From: R-RK-3 sp031399085
GTDB lineage: Bacteria; Pseudomonadota; Alphaproteobacteria; Rhizobiales; Rhodomicrobiaceae
Direction: 5' to 3'
DNA length: 64,000 bases
Assembly: GCA_031399085.1 (NCBI GenBank)
Contig: JANNOQ010000071.1
Location: 106,080 to 170,079 of the forward strand
The position numbers and the translations under genes are program-made. Positions 50,894-59,727 of the stretch are shown piece by piece. The notes under the pieces were generated by a model. The model ran no database searches, was not told where the DNA came from, and saw nothing but the letters and a program-made list of their open reading frames with translations. Position 1 is the stretch's first letter; every line of letters begins with the position of its first letter.

Positions 50894-52328
50894 TTAATCC
50901 TGTGCACTCGCAAGATGGGCCTCGGCGTCGTTGCCGCCGGGCTCGAACCAGGCCAGCCGCTCGCGCAGCGTCACCACCGTGCCGATAATGATAATCGCGG
51001 GGCCATTCAATCCGGCCGCGGCCGTGTTCTCGGCGATGTCGGCAAGCGTGCCAGTGACGACGCGCTGAGCCCGCCGCGTGCCGTTATCCACTACCGCCAC
51101 AGGCATGTCCGGCGCTGCGCCATGCGCGACGAAGGCCGCCATGACCGCGCCGATCGTCGCCAGTCCCATATAGATCGCCACTGTCTGGCGCGGCTGGATG
51201 AGCGCCTGCCAATTGAGATCGACCTCGCCATTCTTGCCGTGACCGGTGACGAAGATACAGGTTTGTGCATGGTCGCGATGGGTGAGCGGAATCCCCGCAT
51301 AGGCGGCGCAGCCCGCCGCCGCCGTGACGCCGGGGCACGACCTGGAACGGGATGCCGTGCCGGGCAATCGCCTCGATCTCCTCGCCGCCGCGCCCGAAAA
51401 TGAATGGATCGCCGCCCTTCAAACGGAGCACCCGTCGACCTTCCAGCGCCAGCCGGACGAGGGTGTGGCTGATCTCGTCCTGGCTCATCGTGTGATCGCT
51501 AGCCTGCTTGCCGACATAGATGCGCGTCGCGTCGCGCCGGACGAGGTCCATGATGCGCGCCCCGATCAGCCGGTCGTACAGCACGACATCGGCCCGCTGC
51601 ATGAGCCGCAGGGCGCGGAAGGTAAGGAGGTCCGGATCGCCGGGACCGGTGCCGACGAGATAGACTTCGCCGATGGCCTTGCCGCCAGCCGCGTCGTCAA
51701 GCGCGGCAAGCTTGGCGCGAAGCCCCGCTTCCGCTCCGGCGAAATCGCCGGCCATGACGCGCTCGGCGACCGCGCTTTCGATCACATCCTCCCAGAAGCG
51801 GCGGCGGCGGACACCATCGGTGATGCGCAGCGCCACCTCGTCGCGGAAACGCCGAAGAAACGCCGATAGTTCGCCGAACGTCGCGGGGATGGCGCTTTCC
51901 AGTTCCGCCTTAATGATGCGGGCAAGGATTGGCGAGGCCCCGGACGATGAGATGGCGGCAACCAGCGGCGTGCGGTCGAGAATGGCGGGGCTGATAAAGT
52001 CGCACAGCTCCATCGTGTCGGCGACATTGGCGAGGACGCCCGCCTCGGTCGCCAGATCGCGTAAGCGTTTGTCGCGCGCGAAATCCTCCTCGGCGCCATA
52101 GGCGAGGATCGCGCCTTTGAGGTCGTCCAGCTCAGGCGGGCGATGGAAATAGGTGACGGCCGCGTTGCCCTGAAACGGCCGGAACTCCTCGGACAGTTCG
52201 CTGGCGAAAACCTTAACCCGCGCGCCGGCGCCGAGCGCCCGTTCGACGCGCCGCGCGGCCAGCGTCCCGCCGCCGGTCACGACAACGGTTTTGCCGCGAA
52301 TATCGAGGAAAATCGGTAGGTGGTCCAC
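50894..52328 (-). pseudogene. cysG: Siroheme synthase (CysG) with a frameshift in the uroporphyrinogen-III methylase domain
   Basis: The first part (start 52328) encodes the siroheme ferrochelatase/dehydrogenase domain (RGKTVVVTGGGTLAARRVER) and the start of the methyltransferase domain (VYLVGTGPGDPDLLTFRALR, RLKGGDPFIFGRGGEE). At 51332-51335 a GGGG run (CCCC on the coding strand) has one base too many, after IPFQVVP. The remainder, GVTAAAGCAAYAGIPLTHRD to the end at 50894, continues in a second frame. Both halves are otherwise well conserved, so the break is either recent or a sequencing error. An intact enzyme would make siroheme for sulfite or nitrite reductase. Confidence 0.88.
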
Positions 52329-52400
52329 GAGGCTTGAACCCCCGGAATAGGCGCAACGTAACGTTTTTCAGTTATCACAGACCGAAGAGTTGCGCCGCGA

Positions 52401-53255
52401 CTAACGAGCTGGTGATTGTCGATTGGGATCGTATCCAGGCAGCTTTTTGATCGCATCGCCCAACGCCAAAACCTCGACCGGACATGCCGGGTAGTTATGC
52501 TCCCAACATACGATTACGTCACAACCTTTTGGATCATGACCGTGATCACGGAAAGACCGGCTTGTGAACTCGAACTCGATACGAATCCGTTCCCACCGAT
52601 TGGGACTAATTTTCCGTTTCGCTTCGCAGTCCGGATAACCTGTTTGAACGCTCTCAACTGTATACCCTAGTTCGTGCGCGACCATCCCAAAGAGGAATAC
52701 AACGCCCTGCTCGTTTACAGGGGCATGTTGCAGCCCACGAAAGTTAAGAAACTCACCGTAAACGCGTCCATTTACTCGTGCCCACGTCGATACTTTACTT
52801 GAGGTGTCGACATTGAAGTCGGGCGGCAATGATGCCAACGCGCGAGTTTCTGCCGCTACAGGTAATTCTGCTAGCAGGTAGAAATTTGGATCATTCTTCT
52901 CGCACCATTGTCGAAATGCCAAAAGCGCATCGTTCCATCGCATTCCACGTCGCTTAAAGATATCGACACTAAATCGAAAAACGCGATTGAATTTATGCAT
53001 GGGACCAATTCGTCCCATCTGTACAAAGGCATCTCTCATAGCAACGAATATTTCGTCATCGTCCAGCCGAACATTCTGGGTGTTCGTCTCTAAACCTGCT
53101 AGTTCGCAAAGTTCTAGCCAGCCATCGAAATGCTGACGTATTCGACTTTCGGGCACCCCAGCTTCTCGAATGAAATCAGATCTAGCAAGCCGCCGACACC
53201 CAAGGTTTGCCGCGACCTCTTTTGCTTTGTCAATTAGCTGCTGCCGCTCATTCAT
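52401..53255 (-). CDS. Homing-endonuclease-associated-repeat protein with PD-(D/E)XK-like nuclease domain
   Basis: 284 residues from the ATG at 53255; a longer in-frame start would run into the pmtA-like gene. The first 110 residues contain two repeats of the homing-endonuclease-associated type: LARSDFIREAGVPESRIRQH with FDGWLELCELAGL, and a second around RGMRWNDALLAFRQWCEKND. The C-terminal part has PDCEAKR near 208, RIRIEFEFTSRSF near 223-235 and GCDVIVCWEHNYP, the order expected of a PD-(D/E)XK active site followed by a Cys-Trp-Glu-His strand. Base composition is lower in GC than neighbours, suggesting transfer. No other defence gene is adjacent. Confidence 0.65.
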   Translation of the reverse strand: MNERQQLIDKAKEVAANLGCRRLARSDFIREAGVPESRIRQHFDGWLELCELAGLETNTQNVRLDDDEIFVAMRDAFVQMGRIGPMHKFNRVFRFSVDIFKRRGMRWNDALLAFRQWCEKNDPNFYLLAELPVAAETRALASLPPDFNVDTSSKVSTWARVNGRVYGEFLNFRGLQHAPVNEQGVVFLFGMVAHELGYTVESVQTGYPDCEAKRKISPNRWERIRIEFEFTSRSFRDHGHDPKGCDVIVCWEHNYPACPVEVLALGDAIKKLPGYDPNRQSPAR

Positions 53256-53323
53256 ACGACGAAAGTAGCTTGATGCGAGCTTACTAGCAACTGCTGCACA
53301 ATGCTGATCCACAAGACCCCCAG

Positions 53324-53962
53324 TCAATCGAGCGGCTTGCGATACACCCAAATTCCCGCCGGCGGCAAATTGATCCAAACCCGGCAATAACGCTCCGCCG
53401 TCAAGCCAAGCGCATTGTAAATCCGCTCCGGCACGGGGCTGCTTTGACGATAGGTAAACTGCACGAAAACCCCGCCCGGCTCCAGCACCGCAAGGCTGCT
53501 CCGCATGATCGACATGATGGTCTTCTTGCCGAACAAACGCATCGGCATGGTCGAAACTACCGCGCCCACGGCCGGGCCGTTACGCTCCCGCCAAAGTTTG
53601 GCGAGGTCCTGCGCGGGCGCGATGATCACATCCATATCGGCAAAGCTGCGGCGCAGATGGCCGCCGAGGTGTGAGTCGATCTCCACCAGCGTCAACTGCC
53701 CGGGCGCGACGCCGTAGCTGATGAGCTGGCGTGTCACCGCGCCGGTGCCTGCACCCAACTCAACGACATGTTCCGCCGGACGCTCGGCGATCGCCCAGCT
53801 CATGGCGCGGCCGACGAACGGGCTGGAAGGAAACAGGCTGCAAATCTGCCGGAAATTCTGAAGAGAGCGGCCCCATAACAGCAATGGACCTTCAGCCCGC
53901 GCAGCCAGTTCAGCGAGCTGATCATGCTTTGTCATAATGGTCTCGAATGGGGAGATTTTCAT
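53324..53962 (-). CDS. Class I SAM-dependent methyltransferase, PmtA (phospholipid N-methyltransferase)-like
   Basis: 212 residues (alternative start nine residues later). Motif I is VVELGAGTGAVTRQLISYGV, motif II is LTLVEIDSHLGGHLRRSF, and VVSTMPMRLFGKKTIMSIMR follows. The pattern LFPSSPFVGRAMSW preceding motif I and the Cys/Arg-containing C-terminus (YCRVWINLPPAGIWVYRKP) are characteristic of Rhizobium-type PmtA, which methylates phosphatidylethanolamine towards phosphatidylcholine. Substrate assignment is by family only. Divergent from pgk across 386 bases. Confidence 0.75.
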   Translation of the reverse strand: MKISPFETIMTKHDQLAELAARAEGPLLLWGRSLQNFRQICSLFPSSPFVGRAMSWAIAERPAEHVVELGAGTGAVTRQLISYGVAPGQLTLVEIDSHLGGHLRRSFADMDVIIAPAQDLAKLWRERNGPAVGAVVSTMPMRLFGKKTIMSIMRSSLAVLEPGGVFVQFTYRQSSPVPERIYNALGLTAERYCRVWINLPPAGIWVYRKPLD

Positions 53963-54348
53963 GAAGGCAGGCGCACTTCAAGTTTGTGTAGCAGCTTCAT
54001 AAGACAGAATTGTAACAACGTCGATCGAGACCTAGGGAGTGTTTGTGACACGCAAATCATCGTTTCCGCTCGCATCATTGTACAGCCACCCAACGGCGCC
54101 TGCAAAGCAACGAGGGTTCGAATAGCGGGTTCTTCTCGGCGGGAGACTCGATTGCCAACGAAAAGGCGCGGAAACAGGCAATTGTACGGGTACCCTGCAT
54201 TTCTTATGGTCAACGCTTCCCAAACAGGACATGTGTTCGCTAGTATAGATACTGACGCGACCGGATTTATGGACGTTTCCTTAGCACTCGCACTAGCCGT
54301 GCGCCGCCCACCTTTGGCATACGACCTGTAACAGATTGGAAAGCAGCC
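53963..54348. other. 386-base intergenic region upstream of pgk
   Basis: AT-richer than its neighbours (54030-54120 in particular). It must hold the pgk operon promoter and that of the PmtA-like gene. Reading frames on both strands (for example minus strand through 54639) have no coding character. No clear operator or repeat was seen. Confidence 0.6.
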
Positions 54349-55578
54349 ATGGCGACGATCATTTCCAACGGAACTTACAAAGGCATCGACGACATCGACG
54401 TTTCCGGCCGGCGCGTCATTGTGCGGGCCGACCTCAACGTGCCGCTTGCCGGAAATCAGGTGAGCGATGCGACGCGGATCGAACGCCTTGTGCCGACTTT
54501 GGAAAATTTGTCGGATCGAGGCGCCAGGATCATCGTGTTTTCGCATCTCGGCAGGCCGGACGGGGAGCGAAAGGCGCAATATTCGCTGCGTCCGGTCGCG
54601 GACAAACTTAGGGAAATGATCGGCGGTCGCAGTATCCAATTTGTTGAGGACAGCATCGGACCGGTCGCCAAGAATGCGGTCGCGGCCATGCAGCCAGGCG
54701 ACATCGTGCTTCTGGAAAATTTGCGATTTTATCCCGGTGAGGAAAGCAACGAAGCCAATTTCGTCGCCGAGCTATCCAGTCTCGGCGATATTTTTGTGAA
54801 CGACGCGTTTTCCGTGTCGCACCGCGCCCATGCCTCGGTCTACGGCATCGCGCACGCGCTTCCCGCTTTTGCAGGGCCGCAAATGCTGGCGGAGCTGCAA
54901 GCGTTCAAGCTCGTGCTGGAGCTACCCAAACGGCCGGTTGCCGCGATTGTCGGGGGCGCCAAGGTGTCCACCAAAATCCCGCTGTTGAGCAATCTTGCGC
55001 CAAAGGTGGATATGCTCATTATCGGCGGCGGCATGGCGAACACCTTCCTGCACGCCCAAGGCTACGCGGTCGGCAAATCGCTCTGCGAGCCCGATTTTGC
55101 CGATACGGTCGAGGAAATCATGTCGCGCGCGGCGGAATCCGGCTGCCGCATCGTGCTGCCGTCCGATGCCGTTGTCGCCAAGACCTTCGAGGCGAACGCG
55201 CCGCACGCCGTTCATGCCATAACCGACATTCCCGCCGATGGTATGATTCTGGACATCGGTCCAAAATCCCTCAAGGATTTCGGCGATCGGATCAGGGCAG
55301 CGAAAACTCTTCTGTGGAATGGCCCGGTCGGCGCTTTCGAAACGCCGCCATTTGGGGCAGGAACGTTCGAGCTGGCCAAGATCGCGGCGGAACGCACCAA
55401 GGCGGGCGAGCTTGTCTCCGTGGCCGGCGGCGGCGATACGGTGGCCGCGCTTAACAAGGCTGGCGTCACGGACGATTTCACCTATGTGTCCACGGCGGGC
55501 GGCGCGTTCCTGGAATGGCTTGAGGGCCGCGAACTGCCGGGCGTCGTCGCGCTGGCGCAATCCCGGGCCGCCGCTTAA
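54349..55578 (+). CDS. pgk: Phosphoglycerate kinase
   Basis: 409 residues. Interconverts 1,3-bisphosphoglycerate and 3-phosphoglycerate with ADP/ATP. Motifs: GRRVIVRADLNVPLAGNQ (substrate Arg/Asp), SHLGRPDGERK, LLENLRFYPGEE, FVNDAFSVSHRAHAS, PVAAIVGGAKVSTKIPLLSN and the C-terminal SVAGGGDTVAAL and STAGGAFLEWLEG. First gene of pgk-fba-rpe. Confidence 0.97.
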   Translation: MATIISNGTYKGIDDIDVSGRRVIVRADLNVPLAGNQVSDATRIERLVPTLENLSDRGARIIVFSHLGRPDGERKAQYSLRPVADKLREMIGGRSIQFVEDSIGPVAKNAVAAMQPGDIVLLENLRFYPGEESNEANFVAELSSLGDIFVNDAFSVSHRAHASVYGIAHALPAFAGPQMLAELQAFKLVLELPKRPVAAIVGGAKVSTKIPLLSNLAPKVDMLIIGGGMANTFLHAQGYAVGKSLCEPDFADTVEEIMSRAAESGCRIVLPSDAVVAKTFEANAPHAVHAITDIPADGMILDIGPKSLKDFGDRIRAAKTLLWNGPVGAFETPPFGAGTFELAKIAAERTKAGELVSVAGGGDTVAALNKAGVTDDFTYVSTAGGAFLEWLEGRELPGVVALAQSRAAA

Positions 55579-55589
55579 TAAGGAGAGAC

Positions 55590-56675
55590 GTGACCGTGGC
55601 AAGAATTACGCTCAGACAGCTTTTGGACCACGCCGCCGAGCATGGCTATGGCGTGCCCGCCTTTAACATCAACAATATGGAGCAGGGCCTCGCCATTCTT
55701 GAGGCCGCCAAGAAGAGCGATGCGCCGGTCATCATTCAGGCCAGCCGGGGAGCGCGCGCCTATGCGGGCGATTTGATGCTGGCCAAGCTGGTGGAAGGGC
55801 TTGAGGTGCAATATCCGGCGATCCCGATCTGCCTGCATCAGGACCATGGGAACAAAGAAGCAACCTGCGCCTCCGCGATCCGGCTGGGCTTTGACTCGGT
55901 GATGATGGACGGCTCGCTGGAAGAGGACGGCGCGACCCCCGGCTCCTATGATTACAATGTCCGCATCACCCGTGACGTGACGCGGATGGCGCATTGGGCG
56001 GGCGTCTCGGTCGAAGGGGAGCTGGGTTGCCTCGGCTCGCTTGAAACGGGCGAGGGCGAGAAGGAGGACGGCCACGGCTTCGAGGGTAAGCTCTCCAAGG
56101 AGATGCTGCTGACGGACCCCGTGCAGGCCGCCGAGTTCGTCGCCGAGACCAAGGTGGACGCGCTGGCGGTGGCCATCGGCACGTCGCACGGCGCCTACAA
56201 ATTCACCCGCAAGCCGACTGGCGACGTGCTCGCCATGAGCGTCATCGAGGCCATCCATGAGCGGCTGCCAAACACGCATCTGGTCATGCATGGGTCCTCG
56301 TCGGTGCCGCAGGATTTGCTCGACATGATCAATGAAAATGGCGGCGAAATCCGCGAGACCTATGGCGTGCCCGCCGAGGAAATCGTGCGCGGCATCCGTC
56401 ACGGCGTGCGCAAGGTGAACATCGATACCGATCTGCGTCTTGCCGCGACGGCTGAAATTCGCAAGGTGCTGTTCAAGAATAAGGGCGAGTTCGACCCGCG
56501 CAAATATCTCAAGCCCGCCATCTCCGGGATGCAGAAGATTTGCGAGGAACGCTTCCAGCAATTCGGCACGGCCGGGAAGGCCTCCAAGATCAAGCTGATC
56601 CCGCTGGCAGACATGGCCAAGCGCTATGCATCGGGCGAACTCGACCCGCGCATCAGCGCGGCGAAGGCGGCTTGA
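55590..56675 (+). CDS. fba: Class II fructose-bisphosphate aldolase
   Basis: 361 residues; start GTG at 55590 with AGGAG four bases upstream (a second GTG at 55596 is possible). Zn-dependent aldolase of glycolysis, gluconeogenesis and the Calvin cycle. Motifs: YGVPAFNINNMEQGLAILEA, ICLHQDHGNKEATCASAIRL (zinc His pair), SVMMDGSLEEDGATPGSYDY, and HGSSSVPQDLLDMINENGGE and RKVNIDTDLRLAATAEIRKV. The Cbb-type subgroup fits the cluster context. It is 11 bases after pgk. Confidence 0.95.
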   Translation: MTVARITLRQLLDHAAEHGYGVPAFNINNMEQGLAILEAAKKSDAPVIIQASRGARAYAGDLMLAKLVEGLEVQYPAIPICLHQDHGNKEATCASAIRLGFDSVMMDGSLEEDGATPGSYDYNVRITRDVTRMAHWAGVSVEGELGCLGSLETGEGEKEDGHGFEGKLSKEMLLTDPVQAAEFVAETKVDALAVAIGTSHGAYKFTRKPTGDVLAMSVIEAIHERLPNTHLVMHGSSSVPQDLLDMINENGGEIRETYGVPAEEIVRGIRHGVRKVNIDTDLRLAATAEIRKVLFKNKGEFDPRKYLKPAISGMQKICEERFQQFGTAGKASKIKLIPLADMAKRYASGELDPRISAAKAA

Positions 56676-56677
56676 GC

Positions 56678-57364
56678 ATGGCCACGCAGCAGCGCCCCAT
56701 CGTCATCGCCCCGTCAATCCTGTCCGCCGATTTCGCGCGCCTTGGCGAGGAGGTCCGCGCCATCGACGCCGCAGGCTGCGACTGGGTGCATGTCGATGTG
56801 ATGGACGGTCATTTCGTGCCCAACATCACTATTGGCCCCGACATCGTCAAGGCGCTGCGGCCGCACAGTCAAAAGCTGTTCGACGTGCATCTGATGATCG
56901 CGCCCTGCGACGCCTTTCTGGAGGCGTTCGCCAAAGCGGGGTCGGACATCATCACCGTCCACGCCGAAGCCGGTCCGCATCTGGACCGCTCGCTTCAGGC
57001 AATCCGCGCGCTTGGAAAAAAGGCAGGCGTTTCGCTGACGCCCTCGACGCCGGAGTCGGCCATCGAATATGTGCTCGACAAGCTCGACCTGATTCTGGTG
57101 ATGACGGTCAACCCCGGTTTCGGCGGCCAGGCTTTCATCCCGGCGCAATGCGAAAAGATCCGGCGTCTGAAAGCGATGATCGGCGACCGGCCCATCGACC
57201 TTGAAGTCGATGGCGGCGTCAACGCGGAAACCGTCGATCAGGTGGCGCGCGCGGGAGCAAATGCGATTGTCGCCGGGTCGGGCGTCTTCAAGGGCGGCGA
57301 CTATGCGGGCAATATCGCCGCGATCCGTCGAAACGCCGAAGATGCGTTCGGGATCATGGTCTAA
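56678..57364 (+). CDS. rpe: Ribulose-phosphate 3-epimerase
   Basis: 228 residues from the ATG at 56678, two bases after fba. Interconverts ribulose 5-phosphate and xylulose 5-phosphate. Motifs: IAPSILSADFARLGEEVRAI, WVHVDVMDGHFVPNITIGPD, FDVHLMIAPCDAFLEAFAKA, VMTVNPGFGGQAFIPAQCEK and LEVDGGVNAETVDQVARAGA. Active-site Ser, His pair and Asp pairs are visible. It links glycolysis with the pentose-phosphate or Calvin pathway; no RuBisCO gene is in the window. Confidence 0.97.
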   Translation: MATQQRPIVIAPSILSADFARLGEEVRAIDAAGCDWVHVDVMDGHFVPNITIGPDIVKALRPHSQKLFDVHLMIAPCDAFLEAFAKAGSDIITVHAEAGPHLDRSLQAIRALGKKAGVSLTPSTPESAIEYVLDKLDLILVMTVNPGFGGQAFIPAQCEKIRRLKAMIGDRPIDLEVDGGVNAETVDQVARAGANAIVAGSGVFKGGDYAGNIAAIRRNAEDAFGIMV

Positions 57365-57542
57365 CGCCTCACATCAATTCGACGACGCTATATACCTGTC
57401 CCACGCCTGCGGCCTGCGCGGTAATGTGACACTCATGTGAGATTTGGCGTGGTAGATTTGCACCAAGCTGCGGCTCCGCGGGCAGGCGTTTCGCGTGCCG
57501 TCGAAATCCGCGTAACCTCCGTGCCCCGTGGGAAGGAAAGCC

Positions 57543-59063
57543 GTGACCCTGATCGGCCAATTCACGATGGAGGGAATTCAGTTCCTTTCCACTTTGTTCG
57601 TTTTTGCCGTCGGACTGATCGTGCTTCTCATTGCGATCGTGTTCATTGCGGACGTCTCGCAGACGGCGAACGCCATCCGGCGCAACTATCCTGTCGTCGG
57701 CCATTTCCGCTCGATCTTTACCGCATTGGGCGAATTCTTCCGCCAATATTTCTTCGCTCTCGACCGGGAGGAGCTGCCCTTCAACCGCGCCGAGCGCGAC
57801 TGGGTCAATCGCTCCTCGGCCGGCGGCGACAACACCAGCGCGTTCGGCTCGACCCGCAATCTGACGCCGGTCGGCACCGTCATTTTCGTCAACTGCCCCT
57901 TTCCGACGCTGGATGAGGACGCTTCACCGCCGCCAGCCTTGACGGTCGGCCCCTATGCCAGAAATCCCTACAAATTCACCTCGATCATCAATGTTTCAGG
58001 CATGAGCTACGGCGCGATTTCCAAGCCCGCCGTGCTGGCGCTCTCCAAAGGCGCGGCAATGGCCCGATGCTGGTTAAATACCGGTGAAGGCGGCTTGTCG
58101 CCCTACCATCTGCAAGGCGGCGCCGACATCGTATTCCAGATCGGCACGGCGAAATATGGCGTCAGGAATGACGATGGCTCGCTCAATCCGGACCGGCTGC
58201 GCGCGATCGCGGCGCATGAACAGGTCAGGATGATCGAGCTGAAGCTCAGTCAGGGCGCCAAGCCCGGCAAGGGCGGCATCCTGCCCGCCGCCAAAGTCAC
58301 GCCCGACATCGCCGCCATCCGCGGCATCCCCGCTTACACGGACTCGATTTCGCCCAACCGCCACCCCGAGGTCAACTCGGTGCCGCAGCTTCTCGATGCA
58401 ATCGAGACCATCCGCGCGATTGCGGGCAAACCCGTGGGCTTCAAATGCGTGATCGGCGCCTATGGCTGGCTGGAGCGGCTCTGCGAGGAGGTCCACGTGC
58501 GGGGAATCGAAAGCGCGCCGGACTTCATCGCCGTCGATTCCGGCGACGGCGGCACGGGAGCAGCGCCCATGCCGCTGATGGACAATGTCGGCCTCACCAT
58601 CAAGGAAGCGCTGCCGATGGTGGTGGACATCCTCAGCACATACGGACTGCGCGACCGGATCAAGATCTTTGCCTCCGGCAAGCTCATTACCCCGGCGGAG
58701 GTTGCTTGGGCTTATTGCGCCGGGGCCGACACCGTGATTTCCGCGCGCGGCTTCATGTTCGCGCTTGGCTGCATTCAGTCGCTCAAATGCAACAAGAACA
58801 CCTGCCCAACGGGCATCACCACCCACAATCCAAGGCTACAGCGCGGCCTCGACCCCGCCGACAAGGCCGTCCGCGTTGCCAATTTCGTGCACAATATGCG
58901 CAAGGATGTCGGCGTTATCGCGCACTCCTGCGGGGTACCGCATCCGCGCGCGCTGCGGCGCTACCATTGCCGCATCGTGCAGGCGAATGGGCGGTCGATG
59001 CCGCTCGATGAGCTTTACCCGCCGGCCGCACCTGCGCCCGCGCCGCTTTCGAGCGTCGCCTGA
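57543..59063 (+). CDS. Membrane-anchored FMN-binding glutamate-synthase-family protein
   Basis: 506 residues from the GTG at 57543 (GGAAGG seven bases upstream); a GTG five codons earlier is also possible. An N-terminal membrane helix (FLSTLFVFAVGLIVLLIAIV) precedes a domain like the central-FMN part of GltB: ISVSGMSYGAIS-type segment (INVSGMSYGAISKPAVLALS), NTGEGGLSPYHLQGGADIVF, AKPGKGGILPAAKVTPDIA, FIAVDSGDGGTGAAPMPLMD, and the 3Fe-4S motif LKCNKNTCPTGITTH. It lacks the amidotransferase and helix domains, so it is not a full glutamate synthase. Physiological role unknown. Confidence 0.88.
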   Translation: MTLIGQFTMEGIQFLSTLFVFAVGLIVLLIAIVFIADVSQTANAIRRNYPVVGHFRSIFTALGEFFRQYFFALDREELPFNRAERDWVNRSSAGGDNTSAFGSTRNLTPVGTVIFVNCPFPTLDEDASPPPALTVGPYARNPYKFTSIINVSGMSYGAISKPAVLALSKGAAMARCWLNTGEGGLSPYHLQGGADIVFQIGTAKYGVRNDDGSLNPDRLRAIAAHEQVRMIELKLSQGAKPGKGGILPAAKVTPDIAAIRGIPAYTDSISPNRHPEVNSVPQLLDAIETIRAIAGKPVGFKCVIGAYGWLERLCEEVHVRGIESAPDFIAVDSGDGGTGAAPMPLMDNVGLTIKEALPMVVDILSTYGLRDRIKIFASGKLITPAEVAWAYCAGADTVISARGFMFALGCIQSLKCNKNTCPTGITTHNPRLQRGLDPADKAVRVANFVHNMRKDVGVIAHSCGVPHPRALRRYHCRIVQANGRSMPLDELYPPAAPAPAPLSSVA

Positions 59064-59150
59064 CCTGTTCGAGAAATTGCTCCGAACCGCTTTGCCAGCA
59101 TTCACCCGCGCTTGCGGAGGCGAGCCGCGCGGGATACATAGAGCCTCTCC

Positions 59151-59240
<90 letters not shown>

Positions 59241-59727
59241 GCCCTTAGCAATAACTCGCTGTTTTTTATGTATTTTTACGAAAAGATCGCTTGGCGTTCC
59301 CACATTTGCTCCCACACCTGCGCTTCGGCTGAGGTCTCTAGCCGAGCGGATCCTCACTTATCAGTCTCACCGATTCCTGCGTCGACCGCGACGTTTGCCA
59401 GCCGAGATTTTACTTCATGAAAGCCTATGTCCAACTGTCCTGGCCCGTTGGCCAACGCGTCTGAGCGCAAAACCACCGCAGCCCGGCCAATTGCTCGTCG
59501 GACAGTTTTGACTCGTTTCTCTCCGTCGAACGTCATTGCCAATCAGGGTGAGAGTGCGGTGAATTGCGGACATAGCGGGTGCGAGACTGAAAGGCGGCTC
59601 TGCTCGCAAGAAGGGTGGGAGCAACGGCGTTACCCCGCTCCAAATTTCTTAGGTTGTGCTTGCATAACATCTTCCCGTTTGGCGCGAATCAGGTGCGTGT
59701 CGACATGGTCAATCCGCGAGGACCCCC
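59241..59727. other. 487-base region after tRNA-Ser without a recognisable gene
   Basis: AT-richer just after the tRNA (59255-59290), then mixed sequence. Short frames on both strands read through but show no family match; the antisense frame over the tRNA is the classic artefact. tRNA 3' ends are common integration sites, but I see no integrase or att repeat here. The last 100 bases should hold the autotransporter promoter. Confidence 0.6.

Noticed and set aside
53959..54639. Minus-strand frame of 226 codons covering the pgk promoter region
   Set aside because: Runs into pgk and has no motif, ribosome site or consistent codon bias.
54349..57364. pgk-fba-rpe as proof of a Calvin cycle
   Set aside because: The genes serve glycolysis and the pentose-phosphate path as well; no RuBisCO or phosphoribulokinase gene is present.
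59241..59727. tRNA-Ser-linked integrative element
   Set aside because: No integrase and no repeat of the tRNA 3' end were found within the window, so it is not called.
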